From a virus: 37,443 nt of DNA. Positions 1-7,642 of this stretch are shown in pieces; the stretch's first letter is position 1; each line of letters opens with the position of its first letter. The notes under the pieces were generated by a model, which saw only the letters and a list, made by a program, of their open reading frames with translations, was not told the origin of the DNA and searched no databases. The position numbers were made by a program, and so were the translations under genes. The stretch spans positions 1 through 37,443 of the IMG/VR virus record IMGVR_UViG_3300046820_003380; one strand, given 5' to 3'.

Positions 1-1772
1 ATAGGTGTAAAGTTGAATGGGTTGTACATAGTTGGAGTTAATTGAAGTGGTACATACGGTGCGTAGATGTAACCAGTGTCAAGAAGTGATGTACCTTTGT
101 GACCCAACAATACTGTGTTTGCTGGGAAGTAAGGGTCACGATAAACTTGGTAACGACCTGCCAATGTACCTACTCTTTCAATACCCATGTTATACTGGTC
201 TTGCTCAGGAGCTGCGTTAGAAACATGGAAATATTGAAGGTCATCGAAAATTGCAGAAACTTCAGATGATACAACAATCCAGTTAGCACCACCTCTCAAA
301 GTAGATTTGTGAATCTGTGCAGAGATTTGGTTGATTGCAGTGATAAGAGTTTGGTTCCAGTCCTTCTGAGTATAAGGAGTAGATTGGTTGTTCAGACGCT
401 TCCAACCGTTGTAATCCCAACGAAGTGTCCAAGCCGCACCTTTACGAAGGTCACGGAGGATTTCACGGTCGATTTCAGCAGCCACTTGTTCTGACAATAA
501 AGCTGTCAATTCAGCTTCAGCGTCAATGTTGTGGAATGCCGCAACATCTTGAGCAAGTTCTGGTGACCATTGTGCTCTCAACTTTCTTTCAGTTACAGAA
601 ACTGTTACTGACTCAAGGTCGAAAGAAACTTCACCAATCTTGTCTTCAAATTCTAATTCTTCATAACGTCTCCAAGCCGCCTTAATGTTAGTATTTGCAG
701 ATGCACCACTCCAAGCAGTTGAACTTGGTGTAAGAGTTGCACCTGAGTAACCATCAGGAGTTGTTTGTCCACAAGCAATACATGCAGGAACTTGAGCGTC
801 AATCTCTAAATAGATAAATCCTGTTTGGCTACAAACATTATCGTAGTAACCACCGTTACCACCTGTAGATGATGTACCGAAAGCAGCTTGTGTTGAAGTG
901 TATTGTGGTCCGTACATTGCTTGACCATATTTCTGTGTCACTACACGGAATAAAAGTGGTGCGAATGTAGTAGTATTTAAATTGGCAGCTACTGTAGCGT
1001 TGTCAGTATAAAGAGTTAAGTTAGACAAGAAAGATTCAGTGTCTTGTTCTTGACCATCAGGACCAATCAATTTACCGATACCTGCAGTTGAGAAACCTGA
1101 AAGTGCAACAATAATCTTTCTATATTCAGCACTTGAGTTTGTAGTATAAGCTGAAGCAACTAACGCACCATTTGACCATGCAACTGTTGGTGTAGCAGAT
1201 GTCAATGTTACAAAACGACCTTTAGAGTAGTCAAACAAACCAGCTGGGTTAAGACCTGGCTCAGTACCTTCGTAGAACAAATCATAAAGGTTTTTAGTAG
1301 CTTGACCAAATGGTTGACCAGTACCTGAACTATAACCTGCGTTAGGGTCACCAGGATAGTTACCAGGTGAACCTACAGGTGCGTAGTGGTCACCTGAAGC
1401 AATACCTAAACCATCTGTTGCGGTTCCACCACTGTAACCTTGGATTTGAGGCACAAAGTAGAACAACTTACCGATAGGAAGGTTCATAGCTTGTACTGAT
1501 ACGATTTCATTAGCTAAAAGCTTAGAGAATACACGACGAATGATTGGGAATACAACAGTTTCAAATGAACCTGAATCTGCAGTAGACGCCGCTTCGTTAA
1601 TTAAGAATGAAGCTTGGTTCTCATATAACTGAGCCACATTCTCTTTTAGGTGACCACGAAGGCCTTCAAGGAACCCTAATTTGTCCCATTTGTTAATAGT
1701 ATCTTCTTTGATAACTTTAAGGTGCTTAAGACCAATGTTACCAACAAGACCTGATTCTAATAATGCTCCCAT
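1..1772 (-). CDS. 23: Major capsid protein, T4 gp23 family (3' end outside window)
   Basis: Forms the hexameric head shell. The frame is open from ATG at 1772 to the left edge, about 590 residues, with no stop, so the gene is truncated by the window. The N-terminus (MGALLESGLVGNIG...) resembles the gp23 propeptide. Residues 56-61 read FLINE-A, matching the (L/I)xE cleavage site where the T4 prohead protease removes the gp23 propeptide. Next comes the gp23-like stretch around LLANEIVSVQAMNLP and IGKLFYFVPQIQG. Near the visible end are WNQTLITAINQIS, RGGANWIVVSSEVS and YAPYVPLQLTP, all typical of the gp23 C-terminal half. It is the last gene seen of the leftward head block, just after the scaffold gene. 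Codon use is more GC-rich and regular than its neighbours, as expected for a highly expressed gene. Confidence 0.95.
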   Translation of the reverse strand, partial: MGALLESGLVGNIGLKHLKVIKEDTINKWDKLGFLEGLRGHLKENVAQLYENQASFLINEAASTADSGSFETVVFPIIRRVFSKLLANEIVSVQAMNLPIGKLFYFVPQIQGYSGGTATDGLGIASGDHYAPVGSPGNYPGDPNAGYSSGTGQPFGQATKNLYDLFYEGTEPGLNPAGLFDYSKGRFVTLTSATPTVAWSNGALVASAYTTNSSAEYRKIIVALSGFSTAGIGKLIGPDGQEQDTESFLSNLTLYTDNATVAANLNTTTFAPLLFRVVTQKYGQAMYGPQYTSTQAAFGTSSTGGNGGYYDNVCSQTGFIYLEIDAQVPACIACGQTTPDGYSGATLTPSSTAWSGASANTNIKAAWRRYEELEFEDKIGEVSFDLESVTVSVTERKLRAQWSPELAQDVAAFHNIDAEAELTALLSEQVAAEIDREILRDLRKGAAWTLRWDYNGWKRLNNQSTPYTQKDWNQTLITAINQISAQIHKSTLRGGANWIVVSSEVSAIFDDLQYFHVSNAAPEQDQYNMGIERVGTLAGRYQVYRDPYFPANTVLLGHKGTSLLDTGYIYAPYVPLQLTPTMYNPFNFTP

Positions 1773-1808
1773 TTTTATTTTGGTTTTTTATTTTTATTGT
1801 TTATTTTT

Positions 1809-3281
1809 TTATTTTGAAATTTTTGACATGATGTCTTTCATTCTAAGGAACTGTGGATTCTCATATGTCTTAGATTCAATAAGGTTAACTGCTGAACCAG
1901 ATTGTGGTTCACGGTCAATTACTCTTTCAATTGATTCTGTAATAGGAGAAGCATTAGTTGTAGATGAAAGTTCATCTTTTATTGTCTTATACAACGCTTT
2001 TGATTCCTTGAGGGTTTCGGCTGAATCGAATCTTCTAAGAATATTAATTTTTTCTTGCTTAGAAGTTGAATGTTCAGTAAATAAACGAGTAGCATAAGCT
2101 AAGTTTGAATTAAAGATTGCAACTTCATTTAATTTATCTCTAAATAAATTAAGTGCCTTTCTGTATTCTTCATTTTTAGCTCTGAGCATTTCAAGTTCTT
2201 TGTCAACTGACTCATCTTGTCTAGCCTTCTTTGAACCTGTTCTCGCTCCTTTTGGAAGTGCTCCTTTTCTCCAACCCATTCCATAAGTACGTGCCGCCTC
2301 TTTTGCTTCTTCTTTTGAAAGTTTTGGCATTCTAGATGGCATATCCATCATTTCTCCTTCTTTGAATTCGAACTTTGGTTTACCTGTACCTTTTGTTGGG
2401 CTACCGTGCTTCATGTCTTCTTTAAATCCGCCACTTGACTTCTTATAAGAAAACTTTTTAGCTGAGCCAAGTTTAGCTCCTTTACCTACTTTTGGTTTCA
2501 TTCCCTCTTTGGTTTCCATTTTCTTAGCTTTTTTAGCTTCCATCATTGGATTGTAGGACTCGTTATCCTCCTCTTCAGATTCTTCCATTTCAAACTCAAA
2601 TTCTTCGTCATTGTCTTCTCCGATTTCAAGTTCATAAATAGTTTCATTTGATTCAGATTCTTCCTCCATTTCTGAACCTTCTTCAAGTTCATACTCAGGT
2701 TCTTCTGACATATAATCACCTTCCTCAAGTTCTTCAGATTCTTCGAGTTCATACTCAAATTCTTCTGATTCACCTTCATTTTGGATTAGAAATTCTTTGT
2801 CAGAATCATTGTCAGAAACATGTAAGTATTTTCCATCTTTTACAACTTCGATTGTGTCATCAGGACCCATTTGCTTCAAAAATACATCAAGTACTTCTGA
2901 ATCGGATTCATCAGTCAAATCTCTTACTTCCATGTCCATGCCCATATCCATGTCTTCTTCTGAGTCCACTTCAAATTCATCCTCAGATTCTTCGTCTTCC
3001 TCTTCAGAATCCTCCATTTCGAATTCATCTTCAGATTCTTCACCTTCTTCTTCAGACTCCTCTTCGTCGTCCATAGCCATGAATTCATCTTCATCAGCTT
3101 CTGTGACTTCTTGATTGGTTTCCTCAGGTTCTTCAGTCTCTTCTTTCATAGACTCCTTTACTAATTCGCTAATTTCTTCCTTCATAGTTGAAGCAAGTAT
3201 TTCTTTTGCGTTTTCATTGATAACTTCCTCCAAATTTTGAATTTGGAGTAATGTTTCATTAACTAAATTTTTTTCAGCCAT
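1809..3281 (-). CDS. 22: Prohead core scaffold protein, T4 gp22-like
   Basis: Internal scaffold around which the capsid assembles, normally degraded by the prohead protease. At 490 residues it is much longer than the T4 protein (about 270). Residues 1-45 are helical; about 45-250 is a very acidic Glu/Ser/Asp tract broken by short hydrophobic patches; 250-360 is basic and Lys/Gly/Ser-rich; 385-490 is predicted helical and carries the part most like gp22 (LFRDKLNEVAIFNSNLAYATRL, then KINILRRFDSAETLKE). It lies directly between capsid and protease genes, as in T4. ATG at 3281 is preceded by the motif TATTTATTAA at 3303-3294. Family assignment rests on position plus the C-terminal region; the acidic expansion is unusual. 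Confidence 0.85.
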   Translation of the reverse strand: MAEKNLVNETLLQIQNLEEVINENAKEILASTMKEEISELVKESMKEETEEPEETNQEVTEADEDEFMAMDDEEESEEEGEESEDEFEMEDSEEEDEESEDEFEVDSEEDMDMGMDMEVRDLTDESDSEVLDVFLKQMGPDDTIEVVKDGKYLHVSDNDSDKEFLIQNEGESEEFEYELEESEELEEGDYMSEEPEYELEEGSEMEEESESNETIYELEIGEDNDEEFEFEMEESEEEDNESYNPMMEAKKAKKMETKEGMKPKVGKGAKLGSAKKFSYKKSSGGFKEDMKHGSPTKGTGKPKFEFKEGEMMDMPSRMPKLSKEEAKEAARTYGMGWRKGALPKGARTGSKKARQDESVDKELEMLRAKNEEYRKALNLFRDKLNEVAIFNSNLAYATRLFTEHSTSKQEKINILRRFDSAETLKESKALYKTIKDELSSTTNASPITESIERVIDREPQSGSAVNLIESKTYENPQFLRMKDIMSKISK

Positions 3282-3293
3282 TTATACTTTTTT

Positions 3294-3303
3294 TTAATAA
3301 ATA
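3294..3303 (-). promoter_or_regulatory. Putative late promoter motif before gp22
   Basis: On the minus strand this reads TATTTATTAA, 12 nt before the ATG at 3281 and just downstream of the terminator at 3346-3371. It is one member of the recurrent motif described in the findings. Confidence 0.5.
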
Positions 3304-3345
3304 TAGCATTAGAATAAAAAAATTAATTTATTTGTTATGGGCAAC

Positions 3346-3371
3346 AAAAAAAGGGACAAAATGTCCCTTTT
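3346..3371 (-). terminator. Rho-independent terminator after the DUF4494-like gene
   Basis: AAAGGGACA (3350-3358), loop AAA, TGTCCCTTT (3362-3370). Read on the minus strand the hairpin is followed by a run of T. It sits between the 69-residue gene ending at 3393 and the scaffold gene starting at 3281. The same hairpin recurs at 27702-27722. Confidence 0.8.
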
Positions 3372-3392
3372 CTTAAATGATTGTTTTTAGAT

Positions 3393-3602
3393 TTACTCGA
3401 TTACTTCATCAATTTTACTTTCCACGATTGCCGTAATTCTCCAATCTTCAGAATAACTTTCAAATACTTTGGTTACTTTTGCCTCAACATCGGTTGGAGA
3501 ATATCCTTTAACCAATTTTTCTTGTCTGAGCTTTTTAATTTTACCTGTCTCAGGGTCAGGCATGTCTGTTGTAATTTTTGCTACAAAATATTTCTCGTCC
3601 AT
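3393..3602 (-). CDS. Small DUF4494-like protein
   Basis: 69 residues. The pattern is a basic strand pair (YFVAKITTDMPDPETGKIKK), then EKLVKGYSPTDVEAKVTKVF and WRITAIVESKIDEVIE. From memory this resembles DUF4494 proteins of Bacteroidetes and their phages, whose function is unknown. It lies 5 nt downstream of the prohead protease and is followed by a terminator, so it is probably co-transcribed with the protease. In T4 small core proteins (67, 68) occupy this neighbourhood, but no sequence similarity to them is visible. Family call moderate, function unknown. Confidence 0.7.
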   Translation of the reverse strand: MDEKYFVAKITTDMPDPETGKIKKLRQEKLVKGYSPTDVEAKVTKVFESYSEDWRITAIVESKIDEVIE

Positions 3603-3607
3603 ATTAA

Positions 3608-4327
3608 TTATTTTGATAAATAATCGGAAAGTTTTTTCATTAAATCAATAGACTGAGATGCATCTCTTTGAGCTTTTAGTTCTTTTTCTTCCTGAAGATT
3701 CTCCTCATACTTGTATCTATCCTTTTCGTCTTTAAAAAGATAAGCTCCAGGTGTTGATGGAGAAGATACAAGGTCAAAACAAATTAATTCAAAATCTTTT
3801 TGGACTTCGTTTTGTTCTCCTACTTTTTTTAGCGACCCAACACCACGAGAAGAAATTCCAAGTGTTACACCTTGTCTTAAAAGATTTGCCGCTTGGTCTC
3901 CCTTTGTTGATACAATCCCTCTTTCGTGAAAACCTGGTGAAGTTAAAAGTCTCAATTTTCCAAGTAATACATTTTTATCCCACCACATATCTGTAATAAT
4001 GTGAGAAACTCTGTCAAGGTCGATAAGTGAAGATTCGGGGTGATTGAGTTCTGAAAGAGCAGTTCCTCTTTTAATGTAATTTTTAATATAGTTTTCAGAT
4101 TCTCTTTTTAATATTTCTTCAGGATAGACTCTTCCATTTCTATTTGGGGTATTATACTTTTGGAGTACGGCATAAAATTCAAATGGTTTTGAGTGGTCAG
4201 AAGCATTTAAATTTTCTTTGATGATTCTATCATTTGAAAATTCATTTGGTGACACGTAACCCGCATCATATTCAATAAGAATTCCCTTACCTAATTCATT
4301 AGGTCCAAGTATTTTCATGTTTTGCAT
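3608..4327 (-). CDS. 21: Prohead core protease, T4 gp21 family
   Basis: Serine protease that processes scaffold, capsid protein and internal head proteins during maturation. 239 residues, close to T4 gp21 (212). The catalytic His is expected at H96 in LSELNHPESS, and the catalytic Ser at S159 or S160 in VTLGISSRGVGS, the two hallmark motifs of the herpes-assemblin/gp21 fold. The N-terminal half contains FYAVLQKYNTPNRNGRVYP, also typical of phage prohead proteases. It lies between the unknown 151-residue gene and the DUF4494-like gene. The putative late motif TATTTATAAA lies at 4348-4339, 11 nt before the ATG. Confidence 0.92.
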   Translation of the reverse strand: MQNMKILGPNELGKGILIEYDAGYVSPNEFSNDRIIKENLNASDHSKPFEFYAVLQKYNTPNRNGRVYPEEILKRESENYIKNYIKRGTALSELNHPESSLIDLDRVSHIITDMWWDKNVLLGKLRLLTSPGFHERGIVSTKGDQAANLLRQGVTLGISSRGVGSLKKVGEQNEVQKDFELICFDLVSSPSTPGAYLFKDEKDRYKYEENLQEEKELKAQRDASQSIDLMKKLSDYLSK

Positions 4328-4338
4328 TTAATATTTTC

Positions 4339-4348
4339 TTTATAAATA
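4339..4348 (-). promoter_or_regulatory. Putative late promoter motif before gp21
   Basis: Minus strand TATTTATAAA, 11 nt upstream of the ATG at 4327. It partly overlaps the stop codon of the gene ending at 4349. Confidence 0.5.
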
Positions 4349-4804
4349 TTAAACTAATTGCAAATTTGAAATTTTGTCAGTCTTAGTAAGATAAAAATTG
4401 AATAATTCTGAATTTTCAAATATTTCTTTTTGTACATTTGAAATGATATCTCTTATAGAATTTTTTAATTTAACTGATTTGAAATCTATCGGTTCTTTCA
4501 TAAAGAGAGTGATTTCCAAATTCATAAAAGACCTCTTACCTTGACATATTCCGCTTGACCTGAGGTCCATATCAACAATAAATTTTGAAAGAAAAATAAA
4601 TTTATCTATAATTTCAGTTAAAAGTTGTTTGACTTCTTTTGTGAAATAAGACACTTGTCTTGCCCAATCGTCGGAATCTTTTTTTGGCTCTAGCCAAGAT
4701 TGTATGTTTATGTAAATTGACTTTAGATTTTTGGAATCTACCGTTCCATAAGATGTTTTGAAATTTTTATAACCCTTCAACACGCAAGACTTGCCTTTTT
4801 TCAT
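4349..4804 (-). CDS. Unknown protein between prohead protease and portal genes
   Basis: 151 residues, not recognised. The N-terminus is basic (MKKGKSCVLKGYKNFKTSYG). The centre (SYFTKEVKQLLTEIIDKFIF) looks helical. LRSSGICQGKRSFMNLEITLF could form a beta pair, and the C-terminus is helical. No signal peptide and no clear motif. It is read in the head-block direction, with a 63-bp divergent gap to the bS21 gene. A TATAAATA sequence, the T4 late-promoter consensus, lies on this strand in that gap (about 4834-4827). A role in head assembly is inferred from position only. Confidence 0.6.
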   Translation of the reverse strand: MKKGKSCVLKGYKNFKTSYGTVDSKNLKSIYINIQSWLEPKKDSDDWARQVSYFTKEVKQLLTEIIDKFIFLSKFIVDMDLRSSGICQGKRSFMNLEITLFMKEPIDFKSVKLKNSIRDIISNVQKEIFENSELFNFYLTKTDKISNLQLV

Positions 4805-4825
4805 TCATTTTTTAGCATTTCTGTT

Positions 4826-4835
4826 TATTTATATA
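4826..4835 (+). promoter_or_regulatory. Putative late motif before the bS21 gene
   Basis: TATTTATATA, 32 nt before the ATG of the bS21 gene, in the orientation seen before the structural genes. Its complement contains TATAAATA, so it could also serve the divergent gene starting at 4804. Confidence 0.4.
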
Positions 4836-4867
4836 ATAAATCTAATAAAAAAAATTCAATTGTCAAA

Positions 4868-5053
4868 ATGTTAATTATAGAAGTTAAAAAGGGAAATATT
4901 GACTCAGCTCTCAAGCAATTTAAGTCAAAAGTAATTAAGACAAAACTTGTGTCACAATTACAAGATAGAAAAACCTACAAAAAAAAATCTGACGTAAAAC
5001 GCCAGATTATTAAAGATGCAATCTACAAAGAAAAGAAGAAATCAGATAACTAA
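4868..5053 (+). CDS. rpsU: Ribosomal protein bS21 homologue
   Basis: 61 residues, similar in length to bacterial bS21 (about 60-70). The sequence fits the family: a beta-like start MLIIEVKKGNIDSALKQFK, the helix KSKVIKTKLVSQLQDRKTYKK, then the basic tail SDVKRQIIKDAIYKEKKK. The start MLII and the ALKxFK...KT...L...R..YKK...KR spacing resemble Bacteroidetes bS21. In flavobacteria bS21 belongs to the 30S platform that masks the anti-Shine-Dalgarno sequence, so a phage copy could change start-site choice or favour phage mRNA (inference). It is read opposite to the head block and overlaps the 3' end of the convergent gene by 12 bp. Confidence 0.85.
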   Translation: MLIIEVKKGNIDSALKQFKSKVIKTKLVSQLQDRKTYKKKSDVKRQIIKDAIYKEKKKSDN

Positions 5054-5749
5054 TCCTCCATTTAATTGAGATAGTTTCACAAATTCTTTTTTTGAGTAGT
5101 TCGATGATACAACTTTTTCTTTTGTTTCACTTAATACTTTTTTCAAATCTTCATCTGACTCATTAATAAGTGAATCCAATTTTTTAATTGTAGATTCTTT
5201 AAGTGAATCAAATTCCTCTTTTGAAGGTTCAGATTTTAATAAAGAGATAACCTGTTCTCTTTCAGACTCATTGAGTTCTTCCAAAGCTTTTTGTACATTG
5301 GCGTTTGCAATTTTCAACATCGACTTTATTGGAACTATTTTTTTCTCTTCTTTAACAACTGGTTTCTTTGTTAAAGATTCAACTATTTCTTTTTTTGCAA
5401 TTGATTTTTTTTCAGGATTCAAAGCATCTCCATAAATTAAATCATCAACTTTTGTGTAGTTATTTTCTTTAACTACAGATAAAGTCCATTTTTTAATTTT
5501 GTTTAATGTGTCTTCATTTAAATTCAAAGACTTCGCCTCATTAACAAGGTCGTCAACCATATAAGTTGCAGTTTCTTTATCAAGACCTTTATTTTCCTTT
5601 AATGTATCATATATAAAATACAACCTTTTGAAAGACTTATCTTCCAATATTGTGTTTTTGAAAAACTTCATATCTTTGCTTAATTTCTTTTCGGCAAAAG
5701 ATTTTACAAGTTTGTTTTCAACCAATGTTTTAATTACTCCGAATCTCAT
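5042..5749 (-). CDS. Unknown, probably head-associated protein
   Basis: 235 residues, Lys/Glu-rich and almost wholly predicted helical, with no Cys and no membrane segment. The N-terminus MRFGVIKTLVE-NK has an LxE motif of the kind cut by the T4 prohead protease, which would fit a core or internal head protein. The middle (about 120-145) is a basic/acidic linker (KKPVVKEEKKIVPIK). It lies directly downstream of the portal gene in the same direction. The motif TATTTATATA is at 5771-5762, 12 nt before the ATG. Its 3' end overlaps bS21 by 12 bp. Function not recognised. Confidence 0.65.
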   Translation of the reverse strand: MRFGVIKTLVENKLVKSFAEKKLSKDMKFFKNTILEDKSFKRLYFIYDTLKENKGLDKETATYMVDDLVNEAKSLNLNEDTLNKIKKWTLSVVKENNYTKVDDLIYGDALNPEKKSIAKKEIVESLTKKPVVKEEKKIVPIKSMLKIANANVQKALEELNESEREQVISLLKSEPSKEEFDSLKESTIKKLDSLINESDEDLKKVLSETKEKVVSSNYSKKEFVKLSQLNGGLVI

Positions 5750-5761
5750 TTTGTGATTTTA

Positions 5762-5771
5762 TATATAAATA
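5762..5771 (-). promoter_or_regulatory. Putative late promoter motif before the gene starting at 5749
   Basis: Minus strand TATTTATATA, 12 nt before the ATG and directly after the portal stop codon at 5772. Confidence 0.45.
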
Positions 5772-7586
5772 TCAATCTTTTAATAAGGAATTTAATTTAT
5801 TCTCAATTTCATCCAAAGATTTTCTCGCCTTTGACAAATCAATAGTTTCATCATCGTCAATTAAATCATTTTCTAAAAGAATATTCATATCTTTCTCAAT
5901 AGATTCAGGCGTAACACCCGCTTCTCCGCCAGGCTCAGGACCAGGTGGTGGTGGAAGTGGCGATTCACCAGCTGGAGATTCTAATCCTCCTGATTCAGGA
6001 GGTGCTCCCCCTTCAGTCGGTGTTCCGGCAGGCTCACTTTCTTTCTTACCATATAATTTATCCAAATTATCAAATAATCCTGTGTGAGTAATAACTTCAG
6101 CAGTTTTCTTTAATTCTTCACCAACTGCTCTTTCGATTCTTTGTTGTTGGAGGTCAAGTTTAATTTCTTCATCAGAAAACCCTAAAATATGTTTTTTAGC
6201 CCATGATTGTGATACTGCGGCAATACCGGAACCAGGGTCAGCAACCATATCTTTATATAATAATACTTTTTCTTTCCAAACATCAATTCTAAGTAAGTCT
6301 TGTTGAGTCGATGAATTTGTTAATGAAAGTGTAAAGTTTCCAATTTCCTCTTCAAAACCTAAAACAAACAAGTGAATAATTGCAATTTTATTTAATTCTT
6401 GCAACATATTCTTTTGAATTCGATTAATAGTTCGCGCAAAACGAATGTCTTGAAGAGAAAGATTTTTTCCGTCTCCTACAGTCTCCTCAAATCCAAGAAA
6501 TGCTTTTGGAACACGGAGTGCGGTTAAAAGTTTCTTTTGAATATATTCGATATCTGCGATTTCAGAAAGGTTCTGAGCACCTGCAAGAGTTTCAATAGGA
6601 GAAGCTTGAGCTGGGTCACGAACTGGAACGAAATAATCTTGGTCAACAGCCATTTGATTAAACCTCATATCCACATTTCCTGTCTTGTGGTCAACAACTT
6701 GGTCTCTTTTAAATTTGTTTGCAAATCTTTGGATATATGGTTCAACATCTGCGTCATCCATATTTCCGACAAATACTTTAAATACTCGTCTTTCAGGTGC
6801 CCTTGATGTTCTATAAATTAACATCGCATCTTCTGATAATAACAATTGTTTCCAAATGCGTCTTGCTTTCTCAAGCATTGATGTACCATAAGGTAATCTT
6901 CTGTCGTCACCAAGTAATCTAAAGTGAGCCACTTCCCAAGTATTAAATTCAAGGTCTTTTTGTTTCCACTTAAATCTTGTATGTTTTTTTGTTGGGTTTG
7001 TCTCAGGGTCTGCTGATTTTCCGCCCATACCCGATTCCAATCTTTCAATTTCAATAATTGGAAGTTGCATTACACCTATAACACCTTTTGTTGGGTCTAA
7101 TTTTAAATAAACAAAATTATCACCATACTTACAAGTGTTTCTTGTCCACATTGGGAGGTTAGTATTAATATCAAGATTGTTGTTAAACAGGTCGGCTAGT
7201 ATTGATTTAATTCTTCTTGATTCAGAATAAATCTGAAGCATAAATCCATTTTGGTCTATAGTTGTTGACTCTTCTGCGTAGATATCAAGAGCTGCCGATA
7301 TCTCAGGAGTAAACTCCATAGATTCATAATCATAGAATGAAGATAATCTGGTTGGTTCGTAATAAACTGCTTGAGTATATAAATTATGCTCAATTTTACC
7401 CCACTGATTTGCAAGATAAAAATTTTGTTGAGCCTGTAATTTTTCTCTTTCGTATTCTTGTTTGGAAGTAGTCCTTAAAAGTTCTTTCTTGTCGTATCTA
7501 TATGTTGGATAGTCTTGACCAAGAAGTGAATTTGGACCAAATGCTTGTGATAACCTTTGCCAAACTGTCAGTTTATTATTTTCCAT
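5772..7586 (-). CDS. 20: Portal vertex protein, T4 gp20 family
   Basis: Forms the dodecameric ring at the packaging vertex through which DNA enters and leaves the head. 604 residues, against 524 in T4. gp20-type features: FYDYESMEFTPEISAALDIYAEEST near residues 83-107, then LDPTKGVIGVMQLPI, RTSRAPERRVFKVFVGNM, and VPKAFLGFEETVGDGKNLSLQDIRFA, a very characteristic gp20 segment. Residues about 514-552 are a Pro/Gly/Glu-rich linker, followed by a short acidic helical tail that is extra relative to T4. The gene order portal, protease, scaffold, capsid matches T4, apart from inserted genes. Confidence 0.95.
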   Translation of the reverse strand: MENNKLTVWQRLSQAFGPNSLLGQDYPTYRYDKKELLRTTSKQEYEREKLQAQQNFYLANQWGKIEHNLYTQAVYYEPTRLSSFYDYESMEFTPEISAALDIYAEESTTIDQNGFMLQIYSESRRIKSILADLFNNNLDINTNLPMWTRNTCKYGDNFVYLKLDPTKGVIGVMQLPIIEIERLESGMGGKSADPETNPTKKHTRFKWKQKDLEFNTWEVAHFRLLGDDRRLPYGTSMLEKARRIWKQLLLSEDAMLIYRTSRAPERRVFKVFVGNMDDADVEPYIQRFANKFKRDQVVDHKTGNVDMRFNQMAVDQDYFVPVRDPAQASPIETLAGAQNLSEIADIEYIQKKLLTALRVPKAFLGFEETVGDGKNLSLQDIRFARTINRIQKNMLQELNKIAIIHLFVLGFEEEIGNFTLSLTNSSTQQDLLRIDVWKEKVLLYKDMVADPGSGIAAVSQSWAKKHILGFSDEEIKLDLQQQRIERAVGEELKKTAEVITHTGLFDNLDKLYGKKESEPAGTPTEGGAPPESGGLESPAGESPLPPPPGPEPGGEAGVTPESIEKDMNILLENDLIDDDETIDLSKARKSLDEIENKLNSLLKD

Positions 7587-7614
7587 TAGTTAAAATTAAT
7601 TCTATTTCTTTTTG

Positions 7615-7623
7615 TTATAAATA
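7615..7623 (-). promoter_or_regulatory. Putative late promoter motif before the portal gene
   Basis: Minus strand TATTTATAA, 28 nt upstream of the portal ATG at 7586, in the short gap after the stop codon of the giant gene. Confidence 0.45.
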
Positions 7624-7642
7624 GTCTTCGGATTTTTAATTA

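Noticed and set aside
1681-2097. Rightward frame of 138 residues across the capsid/scaffold junction
   Set aside because: It lies antisense to two well-supported genes and shows no recognisable protein features.
2648-3114. Rightward Ser- or Leu-rich frames opposite the scaffold gene
   Set aside because: They mirror the acidic GAA/GAT codon runs of the scaffold gene and have no independent support.
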